Shown here: one piece after another, positions 1 to 7,763 of the stretch
How the letters are laid out: every line of letters begins with the position of its first letter
Position numbering within the stretch: position 1 is the first letter of the stretch
Assembly: GCF_002261335.1 (NCBI RefSeq)
Contig: NZ_NEVL01000003.1
Coordinates: forward strand, 434,001 to 498,000
DNA: 64,000 nucleotides
Reading direction: 5' to 3'
Source: Bordetella genomosp. 1
Lineage (GTDB): Bacteria; Pseudomonadota; Gammaproteobacteria; Burkholderiales; Burkholderiaceae_B
The notes under the pieces: model-generated
Databases searched by the model: none
Told to the model about the DNA's origin: nothing
What the model saw: the letters and a program-made list of their open reading frames with translations, nothing else
Program-made: the position numbers and the translations under genes

Positions 1-335
1 CCGATGATCCAGGTGCCCACATACAGAAAGCCGGTGCCGCCGGCCGAGCGCAGCAGGATGCCGGCGCCGATCACCACCAGCGCGCCGAACAGCGCGCGCT
101 CCAGGCCGTATTCGCGCGCCAGCAGCACGCTGAACGGCGACAGCAGCGCAAAGGCCAGCAGCGGCAAGGTGGTGAGCGCGCCGGCCGCCACGGTGTCCAG
201 CCCCAGGTCGCTCTGGAGCGTGTTGAGCAAGGGCGGCAGGCCGGTGACGGGCAGCCGCAGATTGGCGGCGATCAGCAGGATGCCGGCGATCAGCAACATT
301 GGATGGGCGGGAACACGAGAAGCAGAGGGAGTCAC
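1..335 (-). CDS. MFS transporter, CynX/NimT-like (partial, N-terminal part)
   Basis: The first ~111 residues of a major facilitator transporter; the rest lies beyond the left edge. I start it at a GTG (335-333). An in-frame ATG at 299 is possible, but the longer form has the usual short cytoplasmic lead. The first helix runs into LRLPVTGLPPLL, typical of the cyanate/2-nitroimidazole (CynX/NimT) branch, and a second hydrophobic block follows (TTLPLLAFALLSPF). It is divergent from an AraC regulator, the same arrangement as E. coli nimT/nimR. By analogy it would be an inner-membrane drug or anion exporter; the substrate is inferred. Confidence 0.8.
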   Translation of the reverse strand, partial: MTPSASRVPAHPMLLIAGILLIAANLRLPVTGLPPLLNTLQSDLGLDTVAAGALTTLPLLAFALLSPFSVLLAREYGLERALFGALVVIGAGILLRSAGGTGFLYVGTWII

Positions 336-424
336 GGAGATGAGGGCAAGGTGCGTGGAGCCCCCACTGTACGAACACCGGGCCGTGCTGTAATAGAGAG
401 GGATAGACAATTAATCGCTAAAAC

Positions 425-1219
425 ATGACAGCGCGTGCCTCGCTCACCGAATCGCTGTGCCGCTTCGACCCGGACGCCGACACCCGCGCGGCCGTGGCGC
501 TGCGCGTGGAGGTGCCGCAGCGCGAGGCGGAGCAACCGCTGCACCGCCATCGCAAGGGGCAGCTCGTGATGGCGCTGCGCGGCGGCGTGACCTGCTCCGT
601 GCCCAAGGCCATGTGGATGGTTCCGCCGCAGCATGCGGTGTGGATCCCGGGCGGCATGCCGCACAGCAACCGCGCCACGGATAACGCCAGCATCTGCTTT
701 CTGTTCATCGAGCCCGGCGCGGTCGCCCTGCCCGACGAGTGCTGCACGTTGTCGATCAGCCCGCTGGTGCGCGAGCTCATCCTGCACCTGGCCGACCAGC
801 CCACCGCGGCCGTGCCCGACGAGGCCGGCGCGCGACTGGCGCAGGTGCTGCTCGACCAGGTCGCGGCATGCCCGCTGGAGTCGCTGCACCTGCCCGTGTC
901 GGGGCATCCGAAGATCCGCCGCATGGTGGACGCGCTGGCGGAGGATCCGGCCAACCGCATGACGGTGGCCGACTGGGCCGCGCGGCTCGCGCTCAGCGAC
1001 CGCTCGCTCGCACGCCTGGTCAAGCGCGAGACCGGCCTGACCTTCGGGCGCTGGCGCCAGCAGTTGCACATGATCGTGGCCTTGCGCCAGCTCTCGGCCG
1101 GCATGTCCGTGCAGCAGGTGGCGGGCAACCTGGGCTACGACTCGGTCACCGCCTTCATCACGATGTTCAAGAAGGCGGTCGGCCAGCCGCCGGGGCAGTA
1201 CTTCGCGGCCCTGCGTTAG
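425..1219 (+). CDS. AraC-family transcriptional regulator, NimR-like
   Basis: A 264-residue regulator. The N-terminal cupin-like sensor (about residues 20-130) contains HRHRKGQLVMALRG and VWIPGGMPHSN. The C-terminal AraC domain (about 165-262) has two helix-turn-helix units, TVADWAARLALSDRSLARL and SVQQVAGNLGYDSVTAFI, and ends in the family-typical PPGQYFAAL. It is divergent from the NimT/CynX-like exporter across an 89-base gap that must hold both promoters. In E. coli NimR represses itself and nimT; the same local control is inferred here. The family call is firm; the inducer is unknown. Confidence 0.93.
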   Translation: MTARASLTESLCRFDPDADTRAAVALRVEVPQREAEQPLHRHRKGQLVMALRGGVTCSVPKAMWMVPPQHAVWIPGGMPHSNRATDNASICFLFIEPGAVALPDECCTLSISPLVRELILHLADQPTAAVPDEAGARLAQVLLDQVAACPLESLHLPVSGHPKIRRMVDALAEDPANRMTVADWAARLALSDRSLARLVKRETGLTFGRWRQQLHMIVALRQLSAGMSVQQVAGNLGYDSVTAFITMFKKAVGQPPGQYFAALR

Positions 1220-1240
1220 CGCCCGCGCGCCGCCCTGCCC

Positions 1241-2677
1241 TCAGCCCGCCGCGGCGTCGAGGTAGGCGGCAAGCCGGGCGCGAAAGGCCGGCTCCACGAC
1301 GGCGCCCACGTTGCAGCGCGACCAGGGCGAGCGCGCGGCCGGGTCGACGCTGAACACGCGCCCCGGCGCCATGATGACCTTGTGCGGCATCAGCCCCTCG
1401 GCCAGCGCCAGAGAATCGTCGAAGCCGGGATAGCGGCACCACAGATAGAGCGAGCTGGACGGTCGCGTGAACACCGTGGCGCCGAGGCCGTCGAGCACGT
1501 CGAGCGCCTGGGCCGTGGCCGCCTCGAGGCGCTGGCGCAGCCGCACCAGATGGCGCGCGTAGTGGCCCTCGCGCAGCATCACGTCGACCATGCGCTCGCT
1601 GTACTCCGAGCTGCTCACGTGGATGAGCGCCTTGAGATCGGCCAGGTCACTCGCCAGCGCCGTGCCGCAGGCGATGTAGCCCACGCGCAGCGCGGCCGAA
1701 AACGATTTGGAGAAGCTGCCCAGGTAGATCACCCGCTCGAGCTGGTCGAGCGCGGCGAGGCGCACGGCCGAGGTGGGCTTGAAGTCGGCCAGCGGGTCGT
1801 TCTCCACGATGGTCAGGTTGTAGCGCTCGGCCAGCTGCAGCAGCTTGTAGGCCTTCGCAGGCGACAGGTCGGAGCCGGTGGGATTGTGCGCGAGCGACTG
1901 GGTGAAGAACAGGCGCGGCTTGTGGCGCTGCAACTGCGCTTCGAGCGCGGCGAGGTCCGGCCCGTCGGGCAGGCGCGGCACGCCCACCATGCGCACGCCG
2001 GCCAGCTTGAGCTTGCCGAACAGCGGGTAATAGCCCGGGTCGTCGAGCAGCGCCACGGCGCCCGGCTGCAGGAAGTAGCGGATCACGAGGTCCATGGCCT
2101 CGTTGGCGCCGTGCGTGAGCACCAGTTGCGAGGGCGCGGCGCTGATGCCCACGTCGCCCAGCTTGCGCACCAGGCTTTCGCGCAAGGGCCGGTAGCCATA
2201 GCGGCTGCCGTAGCGGAACAAGGCGCCCAGGCCGGTGCGCGTCACGCGCTGCTGATAGCGGTCCATGCGCATGTCCGCCAGCCACGCCACCGGTGGAAAG
2301 CCATCGCCCGCGGCCACCGCGTCGGGCTGGGTCCTGAGCTGTTCGCGCATCAGCCACACGATGTCCATCGCGCGGCTCAGCTGGCCGCTCTCCTCGTCGG
2401 GGCGGGCCCGCGCGCCGGCATCCTGCGTGACGTAGAAACCCGCGCCGCGGCGCGGCGCCACCAGGCCCTGCGCCACCAGGATCTCGAACGCCACCACCAC
2501 CGTGTTCTTGGCGTAGCGGTGCAACTGCGCGAGCTCGCGCAGCGAAGGCAGCTTGTCGCCAGGCCGGTACACGCCCTCGGCGATCTGCCGGCCGATGAGC
2601 TGCGCCAGGCCCTCCGCGATCGGGGCGCCGCGGCGCGGGCGCGCGCCGGAATGCGGGGGTGTGGAGGTGTCGTCCAT
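1241..2677 (-). CDS. MocR-family (GntR/aminotransferase) transcriptional regulator
   Basis: A 478-residue fusion of a GntR winged helix (about 17-90, with the core LPSLRELAQLHRYAKNTVV) and a fold-type I aminotransferase-like domain (about 110-475). The PLP lysine is in YLGSFSKSFSAAL, and HNPTGSDLSP is the usual substrate/PLP loop. The usual EDDYDxEF segment reads ENDPLADF, so the catalytic half may only sense an amine or PLP adduct. It is divergent from the HMG-CoA reductase gene, with strong inverted repeats between them, and is the likely regulator of that operon. MocR proteins act as PLP-dependent activators or repressors; the sign is not visible here. Confidence 0.92.
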   Translation of the reverse strand: MDDTSTPPHSGARPRRGAPIAEGLAQLIGRQIAEGVYRPGDKLPSLRELAQLHRYAKNTVVVAFEILVAQGLVAPRRGAGFYVTQDAGARARPDEESGQLSRAMDIVWLMREQLRTQPDAVAAGDGFPPVAWLADMRMDRYQQRVTRTGLGALFRYGSRYGYRPLRESLVRKLGDVGISAAPSQLVLTHGANEAMDLVIRYFLQPGAVALLDDPGYYPLFGKLKLAGVRMVGVPRLPDGPDLAALEAQLQRHKPRLFFTQSLAHNPTGSDLSPAKAYKLLQLAERYNLTIVENDPLADFKPTSAVRLAALDQLERVIYLGSFSKSFSAALRVGYIACGTALASDLADLKALIHVSSSEYSERMVDVMLREGHYARHLVRLRQRLEAATAQALDVLDGLGATVFTRPSSSLYLWCRYPGFDDSLALAEGLMPHKVIMAPGRVFSVDPAARSPWSRCNVGAVVEPAFRARLAAYLDAAAG

Positions 2678-2701
2678 GGCGATGAATTGGTGCAGTGCAG
2701 C

Positions 2702-2748
2702 GGTACTGTTTGCGCAAACTGTACCTCTCTAGATTGGTACAGTCTACC
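2702..2748. promoter_or_regulatory. Candidate MocR operator: three GGTAC-TGT half sites
   Basis: Positions 2702-2725 form a near-perfect palindrome with arms GGTACTGTTTGCG and CAAACTGTACC, mismatched only at the symmetric T/A position. A third half site GGTACAGT lies at 2736-2743 and is followed by CTACC. The whole sits between the MocR gene and the HMG-CoA reductase gene. MocR regulators commonly bind repeated half sites in their divergent spacer, so this is the natural operator. Binding is inferred. Confidence 0.65.
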
Positions 2749-2789
2749 TAGAATCAGCCCCACGGATACCGATATGGAGACAACAAGCC

Positions 2790-4076
2790 GTGGCTGATTC
2801 CCGTTTGCCCAATTTCCGCGCCCTGGCGCCCGCCGAGCGCCTCGCGGCCCTCGCCGCCCGGTGCGACCTCACGCCGGACGAACAGGCCCTGCTGGCCAAC
2901 CCCGGCGCGCTCGACCCCGCACGTGCGGATGGCATGATCGAGAACGTGATCGGCACCTTCGAGCTGCCGCTGGGCGTGGCGGGCAACTTCCAGATCAATG
3001 GCCAGGACGTGCTGGTGCCGATGGCGGTGGAAGAGCCCTCGGTGGTTGCGGCCGCAAGCTATATGGCCAAGCTGGCGCGCGCCGGCGGCGGCTTCCAGAC
3101 TTCCAGCACGCGGCCGCTGATGCGCGCCCAGGTGCAGGTGCTCGGCCTGGGCGATCCGCGGGGCGCGCGGCTGGCGCTGCTGGCCGAGCGCGAGCGCATC
3201 GTGGCGCGCGCCAATGAGCGTGACCGCGTGCTGATCGGCCTGGGCGGCGGCTGCCAGGACATCGAAGTGCAGGTGTTTCCCGACACGCCGCGCGGCCCGA
3301 TGCTGGTGCTGCACCTGATCGTGGACGTGCGCGACGCCATGGGCGCGAACACCGTCAACACCATGGCCGAGGCCGTCGCGCCCCTGATCGAAGAGATCAC
3401 CGGCGGCCGCGTGCGCCTGCGCATCCTGTCGAACCTGGCCGACCTGCGCCTGTCGCGCGCCCGGGTGCGGCTCACGCCGCAGACGCTGGACACGCCCGAG
3501 CGCAGCGGCGCCGAGATCATCGAGGGCGTGCTCGACGCCTATGTGTTCGCCGCCGTGGATCCCTACCGCGCCGCCACCCACAACAAGGGCATCATGAACG
3601 GCATCGATCCGGTCATCGTGGCGACCGGCAACGACTGGCGCGCCATCGAGGCCGGCGCACACGCCTACGCCTGCCGCGACGGCCGCTACACCTCTCTCAC
3701 CCACTGGGAGAAGGACGCCAGCGGCGCGCTGGTCGGCACCCTCGAAATGCCGATGCCGGTGGGCCTGGTCGGCGGCGCCACCAAGACCCACCCGCTGGCG
3801 CGCCTCGCGCTCAAGATCATGGGCGTGCAATCGGCGCAGGCGCTGGGCGAAGTGGCGGTGGCCGTCGGCCTGGCGCAGAATCTGGGCGCGCTGCGCGCAC
3901 TCGCCACCGAAGGCATCCAGCGCGGCCACATGGCGCTGCACGCCCGCAACATCGCGCTGGTGGCGGGCGCCACCGGCAACGAGATCGACATCATCGCCCG
4001 CCGCATGGCCGAAGAGCACGACGTGCGCACCGACCGCGCGCTGGCGCTGCTGGAGGAGTTGCGCCAGCCCGCATGA
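2790..4076 (+). CDS. mvaA: Hydroxymethylglutaryl-CoA reductase, degradative (class II)
   Basis: At 428 residues it has the same length as the Pseudomonas mevalonii enzyme. The catalytic residues known there (E83, K267, D283, H381) appear here with a constant offset of one: E82 in [13 protein letters not shown]266 in HNKGIMNG, D282 in GNDWRAI and H380 in [22 protein letters not shown] and DAMGANTVN are the other class II signatures. In the catabolic direction it oxidises mevalonate plus CoA to HMG-CoA in the cytoplasm. It leads an operon-like run with two transporter genes and is divergent from the MocR regulator. No HMG-CoA lyase is in the window, so the next step must be encoded elsewhere. 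Confidence 0.95.
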   Translation: MADSRLPNFRALAPAERLAALAARCDLTPDEQALLANPGALDPARADGMIENVIGTFELPLGVAGNFQINGQDVLVPMAVEEPSVVAAASYMAKLARAGGGFQTSSTRPLMRAQVQVLGLGDPRGARLALLAERERIVARANERDRVLIGLGGGCQDIEVQVFPDTPRGPMLVLHLIVDVRDAMGANTVNTMAEAVAPLIEEITGGRVRLRILSNLADLRLSRARVRLTPQTLDTPERSGAEIIEGVLDAYVFAAVDPYRAATHNKGIMNGIDPVIVATGNDWRAIEAGAHAYACRDGRYTSLTHWEKDASGALVGTLEMPMPVGLVGGATKTHPLARLALKIMGVQSAQALGEVAVAVGLAQNLGALRALATEGIQRGHMALHARNIALVAGATGNEIDIIARRMAEEHDVRTDRALALLEELRQPA

Positions 4077-4171
4077 GCAAGACCAGGGCAGCGGCGGCCG
4101 GCGCAGGAGCGGGCCGCCGCGCCCTTCCCGCGCCGCCTCGCAGAAGGCGTCCGTATAACTAGGAGACAGGC

Positions 4172-4690
4172 ATGAAGCAAGACAAGGGGACGCCCGAGTG
4201 GCGCCTCGCGGAGGTCTGGAACGACACCGTGGATCTGCGCCAGCTGGCGTGGGCCATCGTGATCGGGGTGGGCATCAGCGTGACCGCATTTTTTCTCGCG
4301 AGCCGCTGGCTGCGCGGCGTCGTCGCATCGCCCGAGCTGGCGCATGCCTATGCCATGCTGGCGGGGCTGGCCGGCTGCGTGCTGGCCGGCGTGATCTGCG
4401 CCAAGCGCTTTCCGCCCAAACGCGTGGTCAATGAAGAAGGCGCGGTCGACGACCGGGCCTGGCGCGCCGAGGTGCTGGCCGAACTGGCCGCGCAGCCGGG
4501 CGGGCTGGGCACGGTCGCCGACCTGCCCCCCGCCACCGTGCAGGAGCTCAAGGAACTGGGCCTGTACGCGCTCTTCGCCGAGCCGGCCGACGCGCCCGCG
4601 CCCGCCGCAGCGGCCGCACCCGGGGCCCGCGCCACGCCGCCGGCCCGCACTGCGCAGAATGCCAACCCGGTCCAGGAGGCCCTGACATGA
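4172..4690 (+). CDS. Small membrane protein in TctB position (unknown family)
   Basis: 172 residues. Two hydrophobic helices (about 25-45, WAIVIGVGISVTAFFLAS; and 58-78, AYAMLAGLAGCVLAGVICAK) are followed by a soluble C-terminal half rich in Ala/Pro/Glu. I do not recognise the family. Its stop overlaps the start of the large permease (ATGA at 4687), so the two are translationally coupled. It occupies the place of the small TctB subunit of tripartite tricarboxylate transporters, but TctB normally has four helices. A role as accessory subunit of the permease is inferred. It starts 95 bases after mvaA, behind AGGAGAC. Confidence 0.75.
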   Translation: MKQDKGTPEWRLAEVWNDTVDLRQLAWAIVIGVGISVTAFFLASRWLRGVVASPELAHAYAMLAGLAGCVLAGVICAKRFPPKRVVNEEGAVDDRAWRAEVLAELAAQPGGLGTVADLPPATVQELKELGLYALFAEPADAPAPAAAAAPGARATPPARTAQNANPVQEALT

Positions 4691-6072
4691 GCCCCGCCTT
4701 CATCGATACCTTTCTGGTCGCCCTGGGCATGGGCCTGCTCGGCGCCGTGGTGTTCGCCGCCATCGGTCTGGTGAGCGGCACCGACGAGACCACGACCCTG
4801 GCCCCGCTCACGCTGCTGGTGGTGCTGCTGGGCGTGCCGCCCGCCGGCGTCTTCACCTTCTTTCTCGCCGGTGCGGTCGCCAAGCACATGACCCATGCGG
4901 TGCCCACCGCCCTGCTCGGCATCCCCGGCGACACGCTGGCCACGCCGCTGCTGCAGGACGCCAACATGCTGCGCCGCCTCGGCGTGCCGCACATCGCGTT
5001 GCGCAAGATGGTGTCGGGCGCCATCGTGGCCGCCTTCGTGGCGGTGCCGCTCGCGGTGCTGTTCGCAGTGCTGCTGGCGCCGTTCGGCAGCTTCATCACG
5101 CAGACCGCGCCCTGGATCTTCCTGGTTGCGGCGATCCTGATCGCCTACTTCTCGGCCGGACGCTGGGCGGCCGTGGCCCTGCTGGTGCCGTTCGTGGTGG
5201 TGATCATCGCGCTCCAGAGCCTGACCGCCAAATACGGCGTGAAGCTGAGCATCAGCTACTTCCTGGGCATCGCGATCGGGCCGCTGATCGCGGATCTGTT
5301 CTCCGTGAGCTCGCCGCAGGGCCGCGACAAGATGCGGCGCGACAAGGTGCGCACGTTCTCGCTGGCGCCCGACGTCAAGAGCTGGTCGGGCTACTTCCCC
5401 AACCCGCTCAAGGTGATGGACGCGGCGCAGACCCGCTGGACGCTGGCCACGGCGACCATCTCGAGCGCGACCTTCGTGTTCAGCCCGGTGGCGATGACCG
5501 TGGTGCTGGGCGAGCTGGTGGGCTCGCGCATCAAGCATGCCTATCACCGCCTGACCACGGTGCTGAGCGCGCGCAACGGCGTGACCGAGGCGACCTACAT
5601 CGCCGAGGCCCTGATCCCGCTCATCGCCTTCGGCCTGCCGCTCAGCCCGGTGGCCGCCGGCCCCGCCGCGCCGCTCTTCAATGCCCCGCCGCGCTTCACG
5701 GTGGATGCCGCCACCGGCCAGACCCACAACCTGCACAACCTGCTGACGCACTGGGAATTCCTGGGCTACGGCATGCTGGCGGTGCTGCTGGCCGCGGTGG
5801 TGTCGTATCCGTTCGCCATGAACTTCGCGCGCCGCGCGGCGCTGTTCGTCTCGCGCCGCGTCAGCCACGAGGCGATCATCGCCACGTTCGTCGGCCTGAT
5901 CATCGTGATCAGCGTGTGGGAGGGCCAATTGCTGGGCCTGCTGGTGATTCTCACCATGGGCCTGTTCGGCGGCCTGCTGTCGCGCCGCTTCGGCTTCAAC
6001 ACCGGCGTGCAGTTCATGGGCTACTACACGGCCGTGCTGACCGTGCCCGCGCTCACCAGACTGTTTGCCTAG
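4687..6072 (+). CDS. TctA-like large permease of a TTT-type transporter (mevalonate uptake candidate)
   Basis: A 461-residue polytopic inner-membrane protein. The conserved TALLGIPGDTLATPLL segment near residues 75-90 resembles the small-residue substrate-loop signature of TctA (DUF112) permeases, and about 10-12 hydrophobic segments follow. A divergent later segment reads EALIPLIAFGLPLSPVAAGP. It is coupled by ATGA to the small membrane protein and sits downstream of degradative HMG-CoA reductase, so mevalonate or a related hydroxy acid is the inferred substrate. No periplasmic binding protein accompanies it. It could also be a distant stand-alone carboxylate permease. Confidence 0.8.
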   Translation: MSPAFIDTFLVALGMGLLGAVVFAAIGLVSGTDETTTLAPLTLLVVLLGVPPAGVFTFFLAGAVAKHMTHAVPTALLGIPGDTLATPLLQDANMLRRLGVPHIALRKMVSGAIVAAFVAVPLAVLFAVLLAPFGSFITQTAPWIFLVAAILIAYFSAGRWAAVALLVPFVVVIIALQSLTAKYGVKLSISYFLGIAIGPLIADLFSVSSPQGRDKMRRDKVRTFSLAPDVKSWSGYFPNPLKVMDAAQTRWTLATATISSATFVFSPVAMTVVLGELVGSRIKHAYHRLTTVLSARNGVTEATYIAEALIPLIAFGLPLSPVAAGPAAPLFNAPPRFTVDAATGQTHNLHNLLTHWEFLGYGMLAVLLAAVVSYPFAMNFARRAALFVSRRVSHEAIIATFVGLIIVISVWEGQLLGLLVILTMGLFGGLLSRRFGFNTGVQFMGYYTAVLTVPALTRLFA

Positions 6073-6509
6073 GGCTGCGGCTTGGTCCAGCGCATGCGGG
6101 TTTCGGGCTGGCGGGTGTGGGCTTCCACACTCTCGCCCGCCGGCTCGAAGCCGCACTTGCGATAAAAGCCCAGCGCGGCGGTGTTCTGCGTGAACACCGC
6201 CAGCTCGAGCCCGTCGTGGCGCGACTGCGCCTCGGCCAGCAGGCGCGTGCCGATGCCCTCGTCCTGCCAGCGCGGGTCCACGAACAGCGCCGCCACCACG
6301 CGGCCCTCGTCGACCAGGCTGCAGAAGCCTTTCACCTCGCCCTCGTGCTCCCACACGCGCGTCTCGGCCTGCGGCAGATAGATGTCGCGCATGGCGGGCA
6401 GCGCGTCGTGCCAGGATTGCTCGGGCACGAAATGATGCGCCTGGATCGAGGCACGCAGCCAGATATCCAGCACGGCATCGAAGTCGGAAGCTTGCAGCGG
6501 ACGGATCAT
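6069..6509 (-). CDS. GNAT-family N-acetyltransferase (YjaB/YiaC-like)
   Basis: 146 residues from the ATG at 6509, giving MIRPLQASDFDAV, the normal opening of these proteins; an upstream in-frame start at 6545 would only add an atypical leader. The acetyl-CoA loop is seen as ALFVDPRWQDEGIGTRLLAEA (RxxGxG-like), followed by ELAVFTQNTAALGFYRKCGF, the common C-terminal motif. It transfers acetyl from acetyl-CoA to an amine that cannot be predicted. It is tail-to-tail with the TctA-like gene, the two sharing a CTAG at 6069-6072. Confidence 0.88.
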   Translation of the reverse strand: MIRPLQASDFDAVLDIWLRASIQAHHFVPEQSWHDALPAMRDIYLPQAETRVWEHEGEVKGFCSLVDEGRVVAALFVDPRWQDEGIGTRLLAEAQSRHDGLELAVFTQNTAALGFYRKCGFEPAGESVEAHTRQPETRMRWTKPQP

Positions 6510-6644
6510 GAGACAGCCTGAAAGAAACGTGATGCCGTCGCTCACAGCGAATAGCGTGCCCGGACAGCGGCGCGTGATGGCGATCCACCCGGGCAGCGGC
6601 GCGCTGGCGTGCGGCGACGGTCCGGTCGCACGCGCGCACCCGCC

Positions 6645-7457
6645 TCAGTAGGTGCCGGGATACATGCCGCCGTCGATCAGCAGGTTCTGCCCCGTGATGT
6701 AGGAGGCGTGCGTGCTGCACAGAAAGGCGCACAGCGCGCCGAATTCCTCGGGCGTGCCGAAGCGGCGGGCCGGGATCTCACGCTTCTGGCCGTTGGCGAT
6801 CTCTTCCTCGCTCTTGCCCGTCTTCTTGGCCGCGAAGGCGCGCGACGAGGCCAGGCGGTCGGTGTCGAACTTGCCGGGCAGGATGTTGTTGATGGTCACG
6901 CCGCGCGCCGCGATGTCGGTGCGCGCGAGCCCGGCGACGAAGCCGGTCAGGCCGCTGCGCGCACCATTGGACAACCCGAGGATGTCGATCGGCGCCTTCA
7001 CCGAGCTGGAGGTGATGTTGACGATGCGGCCGTAGCCCCGCGCGGCCATGCGGTCGACGGTGGCCTTGATGAGCTCGATCGGAGTGAGCATGTTGGCGTC
7101 CACGGCCTTGACCCAGGCGTCGCGATCCCAGTCGCGGAAGTCGCCCGGCGGCGGGCCGCCCGCATTGGTGACCACGATGTCGAATTCGAAGCCCGGCCCG
7201 CCCTGCACCGAGAACACCGTCTCGCGGCCCTCGGGCGTGGTGATGTCGGCGGCCGCCGGGATCACGCGCGCCGGCGTGCCGCCCGCGGCCTTGGCCAGCG
7301 CTTCCAGCTTGGCGCAGGCGGCCGCCAGCGGCTCGGCGCTGCGCGCGTTCACCACCACGTTCACGCCGGCCTGCACCAGCGCAGCCGCGCAGCCATAGCC
7401 CAGGCCCTTGCTCGCGCCGCACACCAGCGCCCATTTTCCTGCGATTCCCAGATCCAT
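6645..7457 (-). CDS. SDR-family oxidoreductase with altered active site
   Basis: 270 residues with a Rossmann fold. The dinucleotide motif is GASKGLGYG (residues 14-22), NAG follows near residue 98, and the end is ASYITGQNLLIDGGMYPGTY, all standard for FabG-like reductases. The catalytic serine region is present (VNITSSSVKAP), but the usual YxxxK reads SNGAR, so both Tyr and Lys are replaced. This pattern recurs in one SDR subgroup whose reaction is uncertain. It is divergent from the semialdehyde dehydrogenase gene and may share the operator at 7657-7678. Substrate unknown. Confidence 0.9.
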   Translation of the reverse strand: MDLGIAGKWALVCGASKGLGYGCAAALVQAGVNVVVNARSAEPLAAACAKLEALAKAAGGTPARVIPAAADITTPEGRETVFSVQGGPGFEFDIVVTNAGGPPPGDFRDWDRDAWVKAVDANMLTPIELIKATVDRMAARGYGRIVNITSSSVKAPIDILGLSNGARSGLTGFVAGLARTDIAARGVTINNILPGKFDTDRLASSRAFAAKKTGKSEEEIANGQKREIPARRFGTPEEFGALCAFLCSTHASYITGQNLLIDGGMYPGTY

Positions 7458-7656
7458 GCGTCGTTCCTCCTTGGCATTGTGATGGCGCGCGGCCGATGCG
7501 CGCCTCTGACAAGGGGGATGGTACCGGGCTTTCGTCCCACCGGCGTGGCCGGGCCGACCGGGATTTCGCGTCCCGCCCGGGTCATAGGACGACTAGGCGC
7601 GGCCGGTTCTACTATGAAGTGAGCTTTTGCGCCGGCTGCAATGGTGATGGCTTGGC

Positions 7657-7678
7657 ATATGTTGTACGATGACATATC
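7657..7678. promoter_or_regulatory. Candidate FCD-regulator operator, site 1
   Basis: ATATGT (7657-7662) and ACATAT (7672-7677) form an inverted repeat around TGTACGATG. The stretch TGTACGATGACATATC matches the sites at 9501 and 10359. It lies in the 306-base divergent spacer (7458-7763) between the SDR gene and the dehydrogenase gene; I see nothing else in that spacer. Confidence 0.5.
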
Positions 7679-7763
7679 GGCGGCCACCAGCCGTTATTGC
7701 CTCATCACCGTCCTGTGCCCGGGCTCTCCGGGCGCACTCACGCATCCACCTCCGGAGAATTGC

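Noticed and set aside
4348-6732. A 794-codon minus-strand open frame that fuses GNAT-like sequence to a long tail
   Set aside because: Its GNAT part is a different frame from the true gene (6069-6509); the rest is antisense to the TctA-like gene.
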